Shown: positions 10,118-19,661, counted from the stretch's first letter. The stretch: DNA of 64,000 nucleotides from Burkholderia stagnalis (GCF_902830275.1 NZ_CADESW010000002.1:310001-374000), one strand, 5' to 3'. The notes: generated by a model not told the origin, from the sequence alone. Translations and numbers: made by a program.

Positions 10118-10258
10118 TCAGTAGCCGCCCTTGCCTTGCGCGGGGCCGCTGTAGCCGGACGAGCCGCTGCCCGATCCATACGAATCGCATGCCTGCGCCC
10201 ACGTCGAGGCGGTCAGCAACGCCAGGAGCAGTACAGCCCACCACCGTCGTGCCTTCAT
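10118..10258 (-). CDS. Small secreted Gly/Ser/Tyr-rich peptide, function unknown
   Basis: A 46-residue peptide. The N-terminal half (MKARRWWAVLLLALLTASTW) is a clear signal peptide: positive charge, hydrophobic core, then a probable cleavage after AQA. The mature part is only about 20 residues, rich in Gly, Ser and Tyr with one Cys. ATG 10258 is chosen because AAGGAG lies 7 bases upstream; a longer frame exists. Its own ribosome site and a strong terminator support a real transcript. I do not recognise a family. Confidence 0.6.
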   Translation of the reverse strand: MKARRWWAVLLLALLTASTWAQACDSYGSGSGSSGYSGPAQGKGGY

Positions 10259-10351
10259 CGTCGCGCTCCTTCGGACGGACATCCGCCCTCCTTCGTTGTA
10301 CGCCACGCGACGAAAAAAGCGAGGACGATCGGCCGCCGCCGGCCGAACGGC

Positions 10352-11860
10352 TCAGCGGAATTCGGCGTACAGCGCCGGCAGGTCGAGGTGCGCGGCGAAG
10401 GTGTCCGCGAGCCGTTCCAGCGATGCTTCGCGCAGCGCCGGGTAGTCGATCCGCTCGGCCGCGTCGAGCCCCGCCCAGGCGAGCAGCGCCGCGCACGCGT
10501 CGGGCGCGTCGAACAAGCCGTGCACGTAGGTCGCGAGGATCCGGCCGTCGTCGGACAGCGCGCCGTCCGCGTGCGCGCCGCTCGCGCCGTCGGCCGTCAG
10601 TTCGAGCGCCGGCGCCGCGAGCGCGGGCCCGCGCGTCTCGCCCATGTGGATCTCGTAGCCGCGCACGGCCGCGCCGCCCGGCAGCGCCAGCCGTCCGGTC
10701 ACGTTCTTCAGCGTCTTGTGCGGCTGCAGCGTCGTGTCGAAATCGAGCAGGCCGAGCCCCGGCACGCTGCCCGGCACGCCTTCGAGGCCGAGCGGATCGT
10801 CGAGCGAGCGGCCGAGCATCTGCATGCCGCCGCAGATGCCGATCACCTTGCCGCCATAGCGCAGGTGGCGCCGGATCACCGCATCCCAGCCCGCGTCGCG
10901 CAGCCACGCGAGGTCGCGCTGCACGCTCTTCGAGCCGGGCAGGATCAGCAGGTCGGCGGCCGGCACGGGGCCGCTCTTCCAGTAGGTGAACTCCACCTGC
11001 GGATGCGCGCGCAGCGGATCGAAATCGGTGTGGTTGCTGATGCGCGGCAGCGCCGGCACGACGACCCGCAGCACGCCGCCGTCGCCGTCCGCGCCGCGCG
11101 CGGCGCCGCTGCGCGCCTGCGCGGGCAGCATGTCCTCCGCGTCGAGCGTGAGGCCGTGCAGGTACGGCAGCACGCCGAACACCGGCTTGCCGGTCTGCGC
11201 GCGCAGCCAGTCGAGGCCCGGCTCGAGCAGCTTGAAGTCGCCGCGGAAGCGGTTGATCACGAACCCGCGCACGCGCGCGCGCTCGCTGTCGGACAGGCAC
11301 GCGAGCGTGCCGACCAGATGCGCGAACACGCCGCCGCGGTCGATGTCGGCGACCAGCACGACCGGGCAGTCGACGCGCTCCGCGAAGCCCATGTTCGCGA
11401 TGTCGCCTTCGCGCAGGTTGATCTCGGCCGGGCTGCCCGCGCCTTCGACGATCACGGTGTCGTACCCGGCGCGCAGCCGCGCGTACGACTCGAGCACCGC
11501 GTCGAACGCGACCGGCTTGTAGTCGTGGTACGCGCGGGCGTTCAGGTTCGCGCGCGCCTGGCCGTGGATGATCACCTGCGCGCCGCGGTCGCTGGTCGGC
11601 TTCAGCAGCACGGGGTTGAAATCGGTATGCGGCGCGACGCCCGCGGCGAGCGCCTGCAGCGCCTGCGCGCGGCCGATCTCACCGCCGTCGGCCGTCACCG
11701 CGCTGTTCAGCGCCATGTTCTGCGGCTTGAACGGCGCGACGCGCGCGCCGGCGCGGCGCGCGAGGCGGCACAGGCCCGCGACGAGCGTGCTCTTGCCCGC
11801 ATCGGACGTCGTGCCCTGGATCATCAGCGTGCCGCGCGGCCGCGTCTCGGGTGCATTCAT
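10352..11860 (-). CDS. cobQ: Cobyric acid synthase
   Basis: CobQ (CbiP in the anaerobic nomenclature) amidates side chains b, d, e and g of adenosylcobyrinic acid a,c-diamide, using glutamine and ATP. The 502-residue protein has the N-terminal dethiobiotin-synthetase-like ATPase domain ([17 protein letters not shown], about residues 14-30; [13 protein letters not shown]) and a C-terminal class I glutamine amidotransferase domain with nucleophile cysteine in [10 protein letters not shown] and histidine in [10 protein letters not shown] 11860 gives the normal length. It is divergent from cobU, only 60 bp apart. Confidence 0.95.
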   Translation of the reverse strand: MNAPETRPRGTLMIQGTTSDAGKSTLVAGLCRLARRAGARVAPFKPQNMALNSAVTADGGEIGRAQALQALAAGVAPHTDFNPVLLKPTSDRGAQVIIHGQARANLNARAYHDYKPVAFDAVLESYARLRAGYDTVIVEGAGSPAEINLREGDIANMGFAERVDCPVVLVADIDRGGVFAHLVGTLACLSDSERARVRGFVINRFRGDFKLLEPGLDWLRAQTGKPVFGVLPYLHGLTLDAEDMLPAQARSGAARGADGDGGVLRVVVPALPRISNHTDFDPLRAHPQVEFTYWKSGPVPAADLLILPGSKSVQRDLAWLRDAGWDAVIRRHLRYGGKVIGICGGMQMLGRSLDDPLGLEGVPGSVPGLGLLDFDTTLQPHKTLKNVTGRLALPGGAAVRGYEIHMGETRGPALAAPALELTADGASGAHADGALSDDGRILATYVHGLFDAPDACAALLAWAGLDAAERIDYPALREASLERLADTFAAHLDLPALYAEFR

Positions 11861-11908
11861 CGTGTGGAAGGCGTGGCGAATCGAAGGCCGCATTATCGCC
11901 TGCGCCGT

Positions 11909-11914
11909 TACAAT
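11909..11914 (+). promoter_or_regulatory. Possible -10 element placing the cobU transcript start at its ATG
   Basis: TACAAT ends 6 bases before the cobU ATG at 11921, and no Shine-Dalgarno sequence lies between. If used, the cobU message would be leaderless. No good -35 is visible, so this is weak. Confidence 0.3.
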
Positions 11915-11920
11915 CACGCG

Positions 11921-12475
11921 ATGATTCCGCACGACCTCACCTTCGTGCTCGGCGGCGCGCGTTCGGGCAAGAGCGCGTATGCCGAGCGGCTCGCCGCCGA
12001 CTGCGGCCGCCCTGTCACCTATATCGCGACCGCGTACGCGGGCGACGCCGAATTCGCGCAGCGCATCGCGCATCACCGCGCTCGCCGGCCGGCGAGCTGG
12101 GGGTTCGCCGACGCGCCCGTCGAGCTCGCCGACACGCTCGCGCGGCTCGACGATCCGCACGCGTGCCTGCTCGTCGACTGCCTCACGTTGTGGCTCACGA
12201 ACCTGCTGTGCCCGGCGCAAGGCGAACCGCTCGACGACGCGCAGTACGACGCGCGCGTCGCGGCGCTCGAAGCCGCGCTGTGCAACGCCCGCGCGAAGGT
12301 GATCGTCGTCAGCAACGAGATCGGGCTCGGCGTCGTACCGCTCGGCGCCATCACGCGCCGCTACGTCGACGAGCTCGGCCGCCTCAACCAGCGCGTCGCC
12401 GCGCTCGCGACCCGCGTGACGCTGCTGGTCGCGGGGCTGCCGGTCGCGATCAAGACGGAGCCTGCGCGATGCTGA
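11921..12475 (+). CDS. cobU: Bifunctional adenosylcobinamide kinase / adenosylcobinamide-phosphate guanylyltransferase
   Basis: CobU (CobP) phosphorylates adenosylcobinamide and then transfers GMP to give adenosyl-GDP-cobinamide, the activated acceptor for CobS. The 184-residue protein has the P-loop [13 protein letters not shown] near residues 10-22, the guanylylated-His region [17 protein letters not shown] and [11 protein letters not shown], all standard for the family. ATG 11921 is the first start. Its TGA overlaps the cbiB ATG by 7 bases, so translation is probably coupled. It heads the plus-strand cobU-cbiB-cobD-btuF run. Confidence 0.94.
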   Translation: MIPHDLTFVLGGARSGKSAYAERLAADCGRPVTYIATAYAGDAEFAQRIAHHRARRPASWGFADAPVELADTLARLDDPHACLLVDCLTLWLTNLLCPAQGEPLDDAQYDARVAALEAALCNARAKVIVVSNEIGLGVVPLGAITRRYVDELGRLNQRVAALATRVTLLVAGLPVAIKTEPARC

Positions 12476-13413
12476 TGCTGTCATTGTCCACGGTCGCGAT
12501 GCTCGCGATCGTCGCCGTGATCGTCGATCGCATGCTCGGCGAACCGTCGGCCGGGCACCCGCTCGTCGCGTTCGGGCGGCTCGCCGCGCGCGTCGAAACC
12601 GCGCTCAATACCGGCCGGCGCGGCCGCCTGGTCGGCCTCGCCGCGTGGTTCGCGGCCGTCGCGCCGCCGGTCGCGCTGGCCGCGTGGCTCGCCGCCGTGC
12701 TGCCCGCGCCGCTCGCGGCCGCGCTGCACGTCGCGCTGCTGTGGTTCGCGCTCGGCGCGAAGAGCCTCGCCGATCACCTCGCGCCGATCGCGGCCGCGCT
12801 GCTGCGGCGCGACCTGCCCGGCGCGCGCGCGCTGACCGCACGGATCGTGTCGCGCGACACGAGCGAGGCCGACGAAGGCGCGCTGTCGCGCGCGGCCGTC
12901 GAATCGGCACTCGAAAACGGCAACGACGCGATCTTCGGCGCGCTGTTCTGGTTCGTCGTCGCGGGCGGCCCCGGCGCGTTGATGTTCCGGCTCGCGAACA
13001 CGCTCGACGCGATGTGGGGCTACCGCACGCCGCGCTTCCTGAAGTTCGGCTGGGCCGCCGCGCGGATCGACGACGCACTGAACTGGATTCCCGCGCGCCT
13101 CACCGCCGCCAGCTACGCGCTGCTCGGCGACACCGCGAACGCGTGGCGCTGCTGGCGCACGCAGGCGCGCCACTGGGACAGCCCGAACGCGGGCCCGGTG
13201 ATGGCCGCGGGCGCGGGCAGCCTGAACGTGCAGCTCGGCGGCCCGGCCGTCTATCACGGCGAGCTCGAACAGCGGCCGGTGCTCGGCAGCGGCGCGCCCG
13301 CCAGCGCCGCGCACATCGTCGCCGCGCTGTCGCTCGTCACCCGCACGCTCGCGCTGTGGCTCGCGCTGCTCGTCGCGAGCGCCTTCCTCGTCATGGGCAC
13401 CCAGCATGTCTGA
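12469..13413 (+). CDS. cbiB: Adenosylcobinamide-phosphate synthase (CbiB; CobD in Pseudomonas naming)
   Basis: CbiB is an integral membrane enzyme that attaches aminopropanol phosphate to adenosylcobyric acid. The 314-residue protein shows several hydrophobic segments (about residues 5-20, 54-95, 155-172, 290-310) and conserved motifs [46 protein letters not shown] and the [14 protein letters not shown] loop. It overlaps cobU at the start and cobD at the end by a few bases, showing a tight operon. Its substrate amine comes from the product of CobD next door. Confidence 0.94.
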   Translation: MLMLSLSTVAMLAIVAVIVDRMLGEPSAGHPLVAFGRLAARVETALNTGRRGRLVGLAAWFAAVAPPVALAAWLAAVLPAPLAAALHVALLWFALGAKSLADHLAPIAAALLRRDLPGARALTARIVSRDTSEADEGALSRAAVESALENGNDAIFGALFWFVVAGGPGALMFRLANTLDAMWGYRTPRFLKFGWAAARIDDALNWIPARLTAASYALLGDTANAWRCWRTQARHWDSPNAGPVMAAGAGSLNVQLGGPAVYHGELEQRPVLGSGAPASAAHIVAALSLVTRTLALWLALLVASAFLVMGTQHV

Positions 13414-14425
13414 CCTTCCGATCGCACACGGCGGCAACCTGCACGAAGCCGCGCGCCGCCACGGCATCCCGTACGACGCGTGGCTCGACCTGTCGACGGG
13501 CATCAACCCGGTCGGCTACCCGGTGCCGCCCGTGCCCGCCGACGCATGGCGGCGGCTGCCCGACGACGGCGACGGGCTCGCCGCGTGCGCGGCCCGCTAC
13601 TACGGCGCGCCGGGCCCCGCGCACGTGCTGCCGGTCGCCGGCAGCCAGGCCGCGATCCGCGCGCTGCCCGCGCTGCTGCCGCACGGCAATGCAGGCGTCG
13701 CCGCACTCGCATACGGTGAATACGCGCCCGCGTTCGCGCGTCACGGCCATCGCATCGCACCGCTCGACATCGCCGCGGACACGCTGCCCGCGACGCTGCG
13801 CCACGTCATCGTCGGGAATCCGAACAACCCGACCGCCGAGCGCGTCCCGGTCGAGCGCCTGCTCGGCTGGCACGCGCAGGTGTCGGCGCGCGGCGGCACG
13901 CTGATCGTCGACGAAGCGTTCGCCGACACCGGCGCGACCGATTCGCTCGCCGCGCACGTGGATCGCCCGGGGCTCGTCGTGCTGCGCTCGGTCGGCAAGT
14001 TCTTCGGCCTCGCCGGCATCCGCGCCGGCTTCGTGCTCGCGCATCCCGCGCAGATCGCCGCGCTGCGCGACACGCTCGGCGCGTGGACGGTCGGCGGCCC
14101 CGCGCGTCACGCGGTCGCGGCCGCGTTCGCCGATCGCGCGTGGCAGGCGTCGGCCCGCGAACGCCTCGCCGCCGACGGCGCGCGCCTCGCGGCGCTGCTG
14201 CGCGGCCACGGCTTCACGGTACACGCGACGCCGCTGTTCAGCTGGACCGACGATCCGCGTGCCGCGGCGCTGCATGCGGCGCTCGCGCGCCGGGGCATCT
14301 GGACGCGCCATTTCGCGCAACCGTCGAGCGTGCGCTTCGGCTTGCCGGCCAACGACGCCGAATGGCGACGGCTCGCGGATGCGCTCGCGCAATGCGCGGC
14401 GGAACTGGACGGGGGCGCGCGTTGA
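13406..14425 (+). CDS. cobD: Threonine-phosphate decarboxylase
   Basis: This PLP-dependent class I/II aminotransferase-fold enzyme (CobD in Salmonella, CobC in Pseudomonas) converts L-threonine phosphate into aminopropanol phosphate, the linker of the nucleotide loop. The 339-residue protein has HGGNLHEAARRHGIP at its N-terminus, NPNNPT, the aspartate region IVDEAFAD, and the Schiff-base lysine in SVGKFFGLAGIRAGF. It overlaps cbiB by 8 bases. The btuF-like gene begins inside its stop codon (TTGA). Confidence 0.94.
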   Translation: MSDLPIAHGGNLHEAARRHGIPYDAWLDLSTGINPVGYPVPPVPADAWRRLPDDGDGLAACAARYYGAPGPAHVLPVAGSQAAIRALPALLPHGNAGVAALAYGEYAPAFARHGHRIAPLDIAADTLPATLRHVIVGNPNNPTAERVPVERLLGWHAQVSARGGTLIVDEAFADTGATDSLAAHVDRPGLVVLRSVGKFFGLAGIRAGFVLAHPAQIAALRDTLGAWTVGGPARHAVAAAFADRAWQASARERLAADGARLAALLRGHGFTVHATPLFSWTDDPRAAALHAALARRGIWTRHFAQPSSVRFGLPANDAEWRRLADALAQCAAELDGGAR

Positions 14426-15351
14426 CGAAGCGCCTGCTTGCCTGCCTGCTCGCCTGCCTGCTGCCGGCCGAGGCGCTGCTCGCGCTCGGCAGCGCCCCAT
14501 CTGCACACGCGGAAGTGAGCGCGCGCGACGACGCCGGCAACACGGTCACGCTGCCCGCGCCCGCGCAACGCGTCGTCAGTCTCGCGCCGCATGCCACGGA
14601 GCTGATCTACGCGGCGGGCGGCGGCGCGAAGCTGGTCGGCACCGTCACGTACAGCGACTATCCGCCCGCCGCGAAGGCCGTGCCGCGCGTCGGCGACAAC
14701 AAGGCGCTCGATCTCGAGCGTATCGCCGCGCTGAAGCCCGACCTGATTGTCGTGTGGCGTCACGGCAATGCCGAGCGGCAGACCGATGCGCTGCGTGCGC
14801 TGCATCTCCCGCTGTTCTTCAGCGAGCCGAAGCATCTCGACGACATTGCCACGTCGCTCGGCCGCCTCGGCACGCTGCTCGGCACGCAGCCCGCGGCCGA
14901 CGCGGCGGCGGCGGCCTTCACGCGCGACGTCGCCGCGCTGCGCGCGCGCTATGCGGCGCGCCCGCCCGTCACGCTGTTCTTCCAGGTCTGGGACCGGCCG
15001 CTGACGACGCTCAACGGCACGCATCTGATCGACGACGTGTTCGCACTGTGCGGCGGCCGCAACGTGTTCGCGCAGCTCAAGCCGCTCGTGCCGACCGTGA
15101 CGGACGAGGCCGTGCTCGCGGCCAACCCCGAAGCGATCGTGACGACGAGCGCGGGCGCGACGCCGTCGCGCGAGCCGCTGCCGAGCCTCGCGCGCTGGCG
15201 TGCGTGGCCGGCGCTGACCGCCGTCGCGCGCGACAACCTGTTCGCGATCGACGGCGATCTGCTGACGCGCGCGTCCCCCCGGATCGCGCAGGGCGCGGCC
15301 GCGCTATGCGCGGATCTCGATCGCGCCCGCGCACGGCGGCCGGCACGCTGA
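14422..15351 (+). CDS. btuF: Periplasmic cobalamin/corrinoid-binding protein (BtuF-like)
   Basis: A 309-residue periplasmic-binding protein of the BtuF/FecB type that would hand corrinoid to the BtuCD permease encoded at 17806-19619. It has a signal peptide (LLACLLACLLPAEALLALG, cleavage near AHA-EVSA) and the typical start of the mature domain RVVSLAPHATELIYAAGG, then VGTVTYSDYP and the helical DLERIAALKPDLIVVW. The only suitable start is TTG 14422, overlapping the cobD stop as TTGA, so it is likely translated by re-initiation. It ends 14 bp from the convergent cobC. Confidence 0.88.
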   Translation: MTKRLLACLLACLLPAEALLALGSAPSAHAEVSARDDAGNTVTLPAPAQRVVSLAPHATELIYAAGGGAKLVGTVTYSDYPPAAKAVPRVGDNKALDLERIAALKPDLIVVWRHGNAERQTDALRALHLPLFFSEPKHLDDIATSLGRLGTLLGTQPAADAAAAAFTRDVAALRARYAARPPVTLFFQVWDRPLTTLNGTHLIDDVFALCGGRNVFAQLKPLVPTVTDEAVLAANPEAIVTTSAGATPSREPLPSLARWRAWPALTAVARDNLFAIDGDLLTRASPRIAQGAAALCADLDRARARRPAR

Positions 15352-15365
15352 CGCCCGCGGGGCGC

Positions 15366-15950
15366 TCATGCGTCCCAGTGCACGAGCTCCCAGCCGCCGG
15401 CCGCATCGTGCATGTGCAGCCACACGACGCCACCGAACGGCACGGGCCGCGACAGCAGTGTGTCGAGCGGCACGTGCAGCACCTGCGACGCGAACGCGCG
15501 AATCACCCCCGCATGCGTGACGGCCCATTGCGGGGCACGGGTTTCCGCGGCTGAATCGACCGCGCGCGAAACCCGCGCGGCGAAGCGCGCCACGCTTTCG
15601 CCGCCATGCGCGCACGCATGCATCAGGTCGGCCGCCCATGCGTCGAGCGCGGCGCGGTCGATGTCGTCCCAGCGCTGCCCTTCCCACGCGCCGAAATCCA
15701 TTTCCTGCCAGCACGCATCGCGCCGCAGCGGCACGCCGAGCGCCTGCGCGAGCGGCGCGCCGACCGACGCGCAGCGCACGAGCGGGCTCGACCACACGCA
15801 TTGCGGCAGCGGCGCGCGCAGTTCGGCGAGACGCGCGCGCATCGCCTGCGCGCCGGCCTCGGCCGATGCGGCGAGCGGCACGTCGCTGCGCCCGTAGCAC
15901 ACGCCCGGCTCGACGCCGACCGCCGGATGCCGGATCAGGACGACGTCCAT
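15366..15950 (-). CDS. cobC: Alpha-ribazole phosphatase-like histidine phosphatase
   Basis: A 194-residue histidine phosphatase that probably removes phosphate from alpha-ribazole phosphate or adenosylcobalamin phosphate at the end of nucleotide-loop assembly. The phosphoglycerate-mutase fold is recognisable from LIRHPAVGVEPGVCYGRSDVPL, SSPLVRC, the CWQEMDFGAWEGQRW motif and the second histidine in VTHAGVIRA. The nucleophile motif reads RHP instead of the common RHG. ATG 15950 lies inside the end of cobS (16 bp overlap), consistent with coupled translation. Confidence 0.85.
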   Translation of the reverse strand: MDVVLIRHPAVGVEPGVCYGRSDVPLAASAEAGAQAMRARLAELRAPLPQCVWSSPLVRCASVGAPLAQALGVPLRRDACWQEMDFGAWEGQRWDDIDRAALDAWAADLMHACAHGGESVARFAARVSRAVDSAAETRAPQWAVTHAGVIRAFASQVLHVPLDTLLSRPVPFGGVVWLHMHDAAGGWELVHWDA

Positions 15951-16711
15951 CCGAGCACCACCAGGTAGATCGCGAGTTCGCTCAGCTGCTGCGCGAAGCC
16001 GAGGCAATCGCCGGTATAGCCGCCGATGCGCCGCACCAGATAGCGCGCGAGCCACGCGCGCAGCAGCGCCAGCGCGGCGAGCGCCGCCACGCCCGCGCGC
16101 CAGTCCGGCCAGAACAGCCACGGCAGCCCGAACGCGGCCGCGACGCACGCCGCACGGGGGCCCATCCGCTGCGCGACCGGCTTCGCCTTGCCTTCCGGCC
16201 GCACGTAGTCGAGCGACATCAGCAGGCTCACCGCCGCCGCGCGGCTCGCGGCGTGCGCGGCAATCATCGTCCACGCGGCGCGCAGCGGCGGCAGCGCGGC
16301 GAGCGCCTGCCACTTCAGGCCGAGCGCGATCACGAGCGCGGCCGCGCCGAACGTGCCGATCCGCGAATCGTGCATGATGCGCAGCACGTCGTCGCGCGTA
16401 TAGCCGCCGCCGAACGCATCGCAGCTGTCGGCGAGGCCGTCCTCGTGGAATGCGCCGGTGGCGAGCAGCGTCGCGGCGATCGACAGGCCCGCCGCGATCG
16501 ACGCGGGCAACGCGTGCAGCGCGGCGAGGTAGACGAGCGCGCCCCACGCGCCGACGCACGCGCCAACGAGCGGGAAATAGCGCGCGGCCTGGTCGAGATC
16601 GCCGGCCGCATAGCCGATCGCGCGCGGCACCGGCACGCGCGTGAAATAGCCGAGCGCGACGAAGAAATAACGCAGTTCGGCGCGCAGGCCGCTCGCGCGA
16701 TCAGGCGTCAC
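15935..16711 (-). CDS. cobS: Adenosylcobinamide-GDP ribazoletransferase (cobalamin synthase)
   Basis: CobS is the membrane enzyme that joins alpha-ribazole (phosphate) to adenosyl-GDP-cobinamide. The 258-residue protein has five to six hydrophobic segments and the conserved acidic motif FHEDGLADSCDAFGGG near residues 88-103, plus MHDSRIGTFG. It overlaps cobT by 11 bases upstream and cobC by 16 bases downstream, so cobT-cobS-cobC form one translational block. Confidence 0.95.
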   Translation of the reverse strand: MTPDRASGLRAELRYFFVALGYFTRVPVPRAIGYAAGDLDQAARYFPLVGACVGAWGALVYLAALHALPASIAAGLSIAATLLATGAFHEDGLADSCDAFGGGYTRDDVLRIMHDSRIGTFGAAALVIALGLKWQALAALPPLRAAWTMIAAHAASRAAAVSLLMSLDYVRPEGKAKPVAQRMGPRAACVAAAFGLPWLFWPDWRAGVAALAALALLRAWLARYLVRRIGGYTGDCLGFAQQLSELAIYLVVLGWTSS

Positions 16712-17753
16712 GATCGTCGACGCCTGCGGATTCGAAGCTCGCCATCTCGCTCATGAACGCGGCCGCCGCGCGCACGAGCGGCAGCGCGAGCGCCGCGCCC
16801 GTGCCCTCGCCGAGCCGCAGGTCGAGCGCGAGCAGCGGCTTCGCGCCGAAATGCTCGAGCATGCGCCGGTGCCCCGCCTCGTTCGACGTGTGCGAGAACA
16901 CGCAGTAGTCGCGCACGGCCGGCGCGAGCCGCTCGGCGACCAGCAGCGCGGACGTCGCGATGAAGCCGTCGACGAGGATCGTCATCCGCTCGCTCGCCGC
17001 GGCGAGATACGCGCCCGTCATCATCGCGATCTCGAAGCCGCCGAACGTCGCGAGCACGTCGAGCGGCTCGGTCGCATCGGGGTGCTGCGCGAGCGCGCGT
17101 TCGAGCACTGCGCGCTTGTGTGCAAGGCCTGCATCGTCGAGGCCCGTGCCGCGGCCGACGCACCCGTCGAGCGGCACGCCGAGCAGCCGGCTCATCAGGC
17201 ACGCGGCCGACGACGTGTTCGCGATCCCCATCTCGCCGAAGCCGATCACGTTGGTGCCGAGCGCCGCGTGATGACGCACGCGCGCGGCGCCGGCGGCGAG
17301 CGCGCCGAGCGCCTCGTCGCGCGTCATCGCCGGCTCGTGCGCGAAATTGCGCGTGCCGCGCGCGACCGGCAGCGCGATCATCCGGTCCGATGCGGGCAGC
17401 GGCGACGCGACGCCCGCATCGACGATCTCGAGCACGCTCTGCGCGACGCCCGAGAACGCGTTGATCGCCGCGCCGCCGGCGAGGAAGTTCGCGACCATCT
17501 GCGCGGTCACGGCCTGCGGATACGGGCTCACGCCTTCGGCCGCGATGCCGTGATCGGCGGCGAACACGATCGTCGCCGGGCGCTGCACGAGCGGGCGCTC
17601 GGTGCGCTGGATCAGGCCCAGCTGCAGCGCCAGCGCCTCGAGCTGGCCGAGGCTGCCGGGCGGCTTGGTCTTGTGGTCGATCACGTGCTGCAGGCGCGCG
17701 CGCAGCGGTGCGTCGAGCGGCGCGATGTCGGGGAGGAAGTCGGTCGGGTTCAT
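16701..17753 (-). CDS. cobT: Nicotinate-nucleotide--dimethylbenzimidazole phosphoribosyltransferase
   Basis: CobT makes alpha-ribazole phosphate from nicotinate mononucleotide and dimethylbenzimidazole (or another base), supplying CobS. The 350-residue protein shows KTKPPGSLGQLEALALQLG near residues 31-49, FAADHGIAAEGVSPYPQAVT, GEMGIANTSSA and the C-terminal FSHTSNEAGH and LRLGEGTGAALA. Length and motifs match the family. It follows btuD by 52 bp on the same strand. The lower ligand that it would activate cannot be told from the sequence. Confidence 0.96.
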   Translation of the reverse strand: MNPTDFLPDIAPLDAPLRARLQHVIDHKTKPPGSLGQLEALALQLGLIQRTERPLVQRPATIVFAADHGIAAEGVSPYPQAVTAQMVANFLAGGAAINAFSGVAQSVLEIVDAGVASPLPASDRMIALPVARGTRNFAHEPAMTRDEALGALAAGAARVRHHAALGTNVIGFGEMGIANTSSAACLMSRLLGVPLDGCVGRGTGLDDAGLAHKRAVLERALAQHPDATEPLDVLATFGGFEIAMMTGAYLAAASERMTILVDGFIATSALLVAERLAPAVRDYCVFSHTSNEAGHRRMLEHFGAKPLLALDLRLGEGTGAALALPLVRAAAAFMSEMASFESAGVDDRDA

Positions 17754-17805
17754 CGGAGGTTCGCCTCGTTGGCGCGGCAGGCGCCGCGCATCGAAAGAAT
17801 GGAAT

Positions 17806-18618
17806 TCATCGTCGCGGCGGCCACGCGGGCAGCAGCGCGTCGTGGTCGTCCTGGCGGATCAGCACCAGCGGATAGCCGAACGCGTCGCTCGCGCGCTCGG
17901 GTGTCAGCACGTCGTGCACGGGCCCGGCCCACGCGTGGCCACGGCCGTCGAGCAGCAGCGCGTGCGTCGCGAAACGGCGCGCGAGATTCAGGTCGTGGCA
18001 CGAAAACAGCACGGTGCGCGCCCCCCCGTCGAGCCATGCGCCCAGCGCGGTCAGGCAATCGATCTGGTGATGCAGGTCGAGATGCGCGAGGGGCTCGTCG
18101 AGCAGCAGCAGCGGTGCATCCTGGCACAAGGTGGTGGCCAGCGCGACGCGCTGCCGCTCGCCGCCGGACAGCGACAGCACGTCGCGCCCGGTGAACGCCG
18201 CGAGGCCGAAGGTCGCGAGCGCGTCGCGCGCGGCCGCGCGGTCGCCGTCGCGCTCCCAGCCCCAGCCGCCGAGATACGGGAAGCGGCTGAGCAGCACCGT
18301 GTCGAACACGGTTGCGCTGAACGCGTCGTGCAACTGCTGCGGCATCAGCGCGCGACGTCGCGCGAGCTGCTCGGGCGCCCAGTCGGCGAGCGGCCGGCCG
18401 TCGGCCTCCACGTGGCCGCCCGCCGGCGCGTGCAGGCCCGCGAGGGTCGCGAGCAGCGTCGTCTTGCCGGCGCCGTTCGGCCCCGCCACGCACCAGAGCT
18501 CGCCGGGCCGGAACGCCTGCGTGAAGCCGTCCAGCAGCGTGCGCGCGCCGGCCCGCAGCGTCAGGCCGACGGCCGCGTAGGCGATGCCGCCGGCATCGAG
18601 GGATCGGGTTGCGGTCAT
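17806..18618 (-). CDS. btuD: ABC transporter ATP-binding protein for corrinoid uptake (BtuD-like)
   Basis: A 270-residue ABC ATPase of the FecE/BtuD group. It carries Walker A GPNGAGKTTL at about residues 46-55, signature LSGGERQRVAL, Walker B LLLLDEP and the switch histidine in FSCHDLN. ATG 18618 overlaps the permease stop by 4 bases (ATGA), so the two are coupled. The family also serves iron siderophores; the riboswitch upstream and cob genes downstream make corrinoid the likely substrate. Confidence 0.9.
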   Translation of the reverse strand: MTATRSLDAGGIAYAAVGLTLRAGARTLLDGFTQAFRPGELWCVAGPNGAGKTTLLATLAGLHAPAGGHVEADGRPLADWAPEQLARRRALMPQQLHDAFSATVFDTVLLSRFPYLGGWGWERDGDRAAARDALATFGLAAFTGRDVLSLSGGERQRVALATTLCQDAPLLLLDEPLAHLDLHHQIDCLTALGAWLDGGARTVLFSCHDLNLARRFATHALLLDGRGHAWAGPVHDVLTPERASDAFGYPLVLIRQDDHDALLPAWPPRR

Positions 18619-19619
18619 CGCATCGGTCTCCTCAGCAACATCCAGAGGAACACCGGCACGCCGATCAGCGCGGTCATCACGCCGACCGGCAATTGTGCGG
18701 GCGCGATCACGGTGCGCGCGAGCAGGTCGGCCGCCATCACGCCGCCGCCGCCCGCGAGCATCGCGGCGGGCAGCAGCATGCGCTGGTCGTTGCCGAACGC
18801 GAGACGCAGCGCGTGCGGGACGACGAGGCCGACGAAGCCGATCGTGCCGGCCGTCGTCACCGCCGCGGCCGCGGCCAGCGACGCGACCAGGTAGATCCGC
18901 ATGCGCAGCCGCGCGACCGGCACGCCGAGCGCGAGCGCGGTCGCATCGCCGCGCAGCAGCACGTTCAGCTGCGGCGCGGCCGGCAGCGCGACGCATGCGG
19001 CCAACGCGAGCGCGCCCCACGCGAACCACGGCGCCGTGACGCCGTTCAGGTCGCCGGTCAGCCAGAAGATGATGCCGCGCAGCCGCGCGTCGGGCGCGAG
19101 CGACAGCAGCAGCGTGACGAGCGCGCCCCACCCGGCCGCGATCACGACGCCGGTGAGCAGCAGCCGCGGCGACGCGTCGCGCGGGTCGCCGCGCCACAGC
19201 TCGCGGCGCGCGAGGCCGAGCACGAGGCCGACCGACACGAGCGCGCCGGCGAATGCCGACGCATCGACGAGCCACCACGCGCCGCCCGCGATCATCGCCA
19301 CCAGCGCGAAGCCGGCCGCGCCGCCCGACACGCCGAGCACGTACGGCTCGGCGAGCGGATTGCGCAGCAGCACCTGCAGCAGCGCGCCCGCGAGCGCGAG
19401 CAGCGCGCCGCAGCCGAAGCCCGCGAGCGCGCGCGGCAGGCGCAGCGTGCGGACGATGTCGGCGAACAGCGCGGCGTCGCCGCCCGCATGCGGGGCCAGC
19501 GACGCGAGCGCCTGCCACGGCGAGATCGGCACGCTGCCGATCGTCAGCGACGCGACGAACAGCGCGGCGACCGCGGCCGCGAGCGCGGCCCAGATCGCGG
19601 CGGCGCGCGCGGCGCTCAT
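18615..19619 (-). CDS. btuC: ABC transporter permease for corrinoid uptake (BtuC-like, FecCD family)
   Basis: A 334-residue FecCD-type permease with about ten hydrophobic segments. Family signatures include ALAGALLQVLLRNPLAEPYVLG near residues 79-100, TGDLNGV, and GTIGFVGLVVPHALRL. It lies between the TonB-dependent receptor and the ATPase on one strand, the standard btuB-btuC-btuD order. Iron-siderophore permeases look similar, so the substrate is assigned from context. Confidence 0.9.
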   Translation of the reverse strand: MSAARAAAIWAALAAAVAALFVASLTIGSVPISPWQALASLAPHAGGDAALFADIVRTLRLPRALAGFGCGALLALAGALLQVLLRNPLAEPYVLGVSGGAAGFALVAMIAGGAWWLVDASAFAGALVSVGLVLGLARRELWRGDPRDASPRLLLTGVVIAAGWGALVTLLLSLAPDARLRGIIFWLTGDLNGVTAPWFAWGALALAACVALPAAPQLNVLLRGDATALALGVPVARLRMRIYLVASLAAAAAVTTAGTIGFVGLVVPHALRLAFGNDQRMLLPAAMLAGGGGVMAADLLARTVIAPAQLPVGVMTALIGVPVFLWMLLRRPMR

Positions 19620-19661
19620 GCGGCGGCCCGCATCGCGCCCGCCGGCTTGCCGCCCGGCCGC

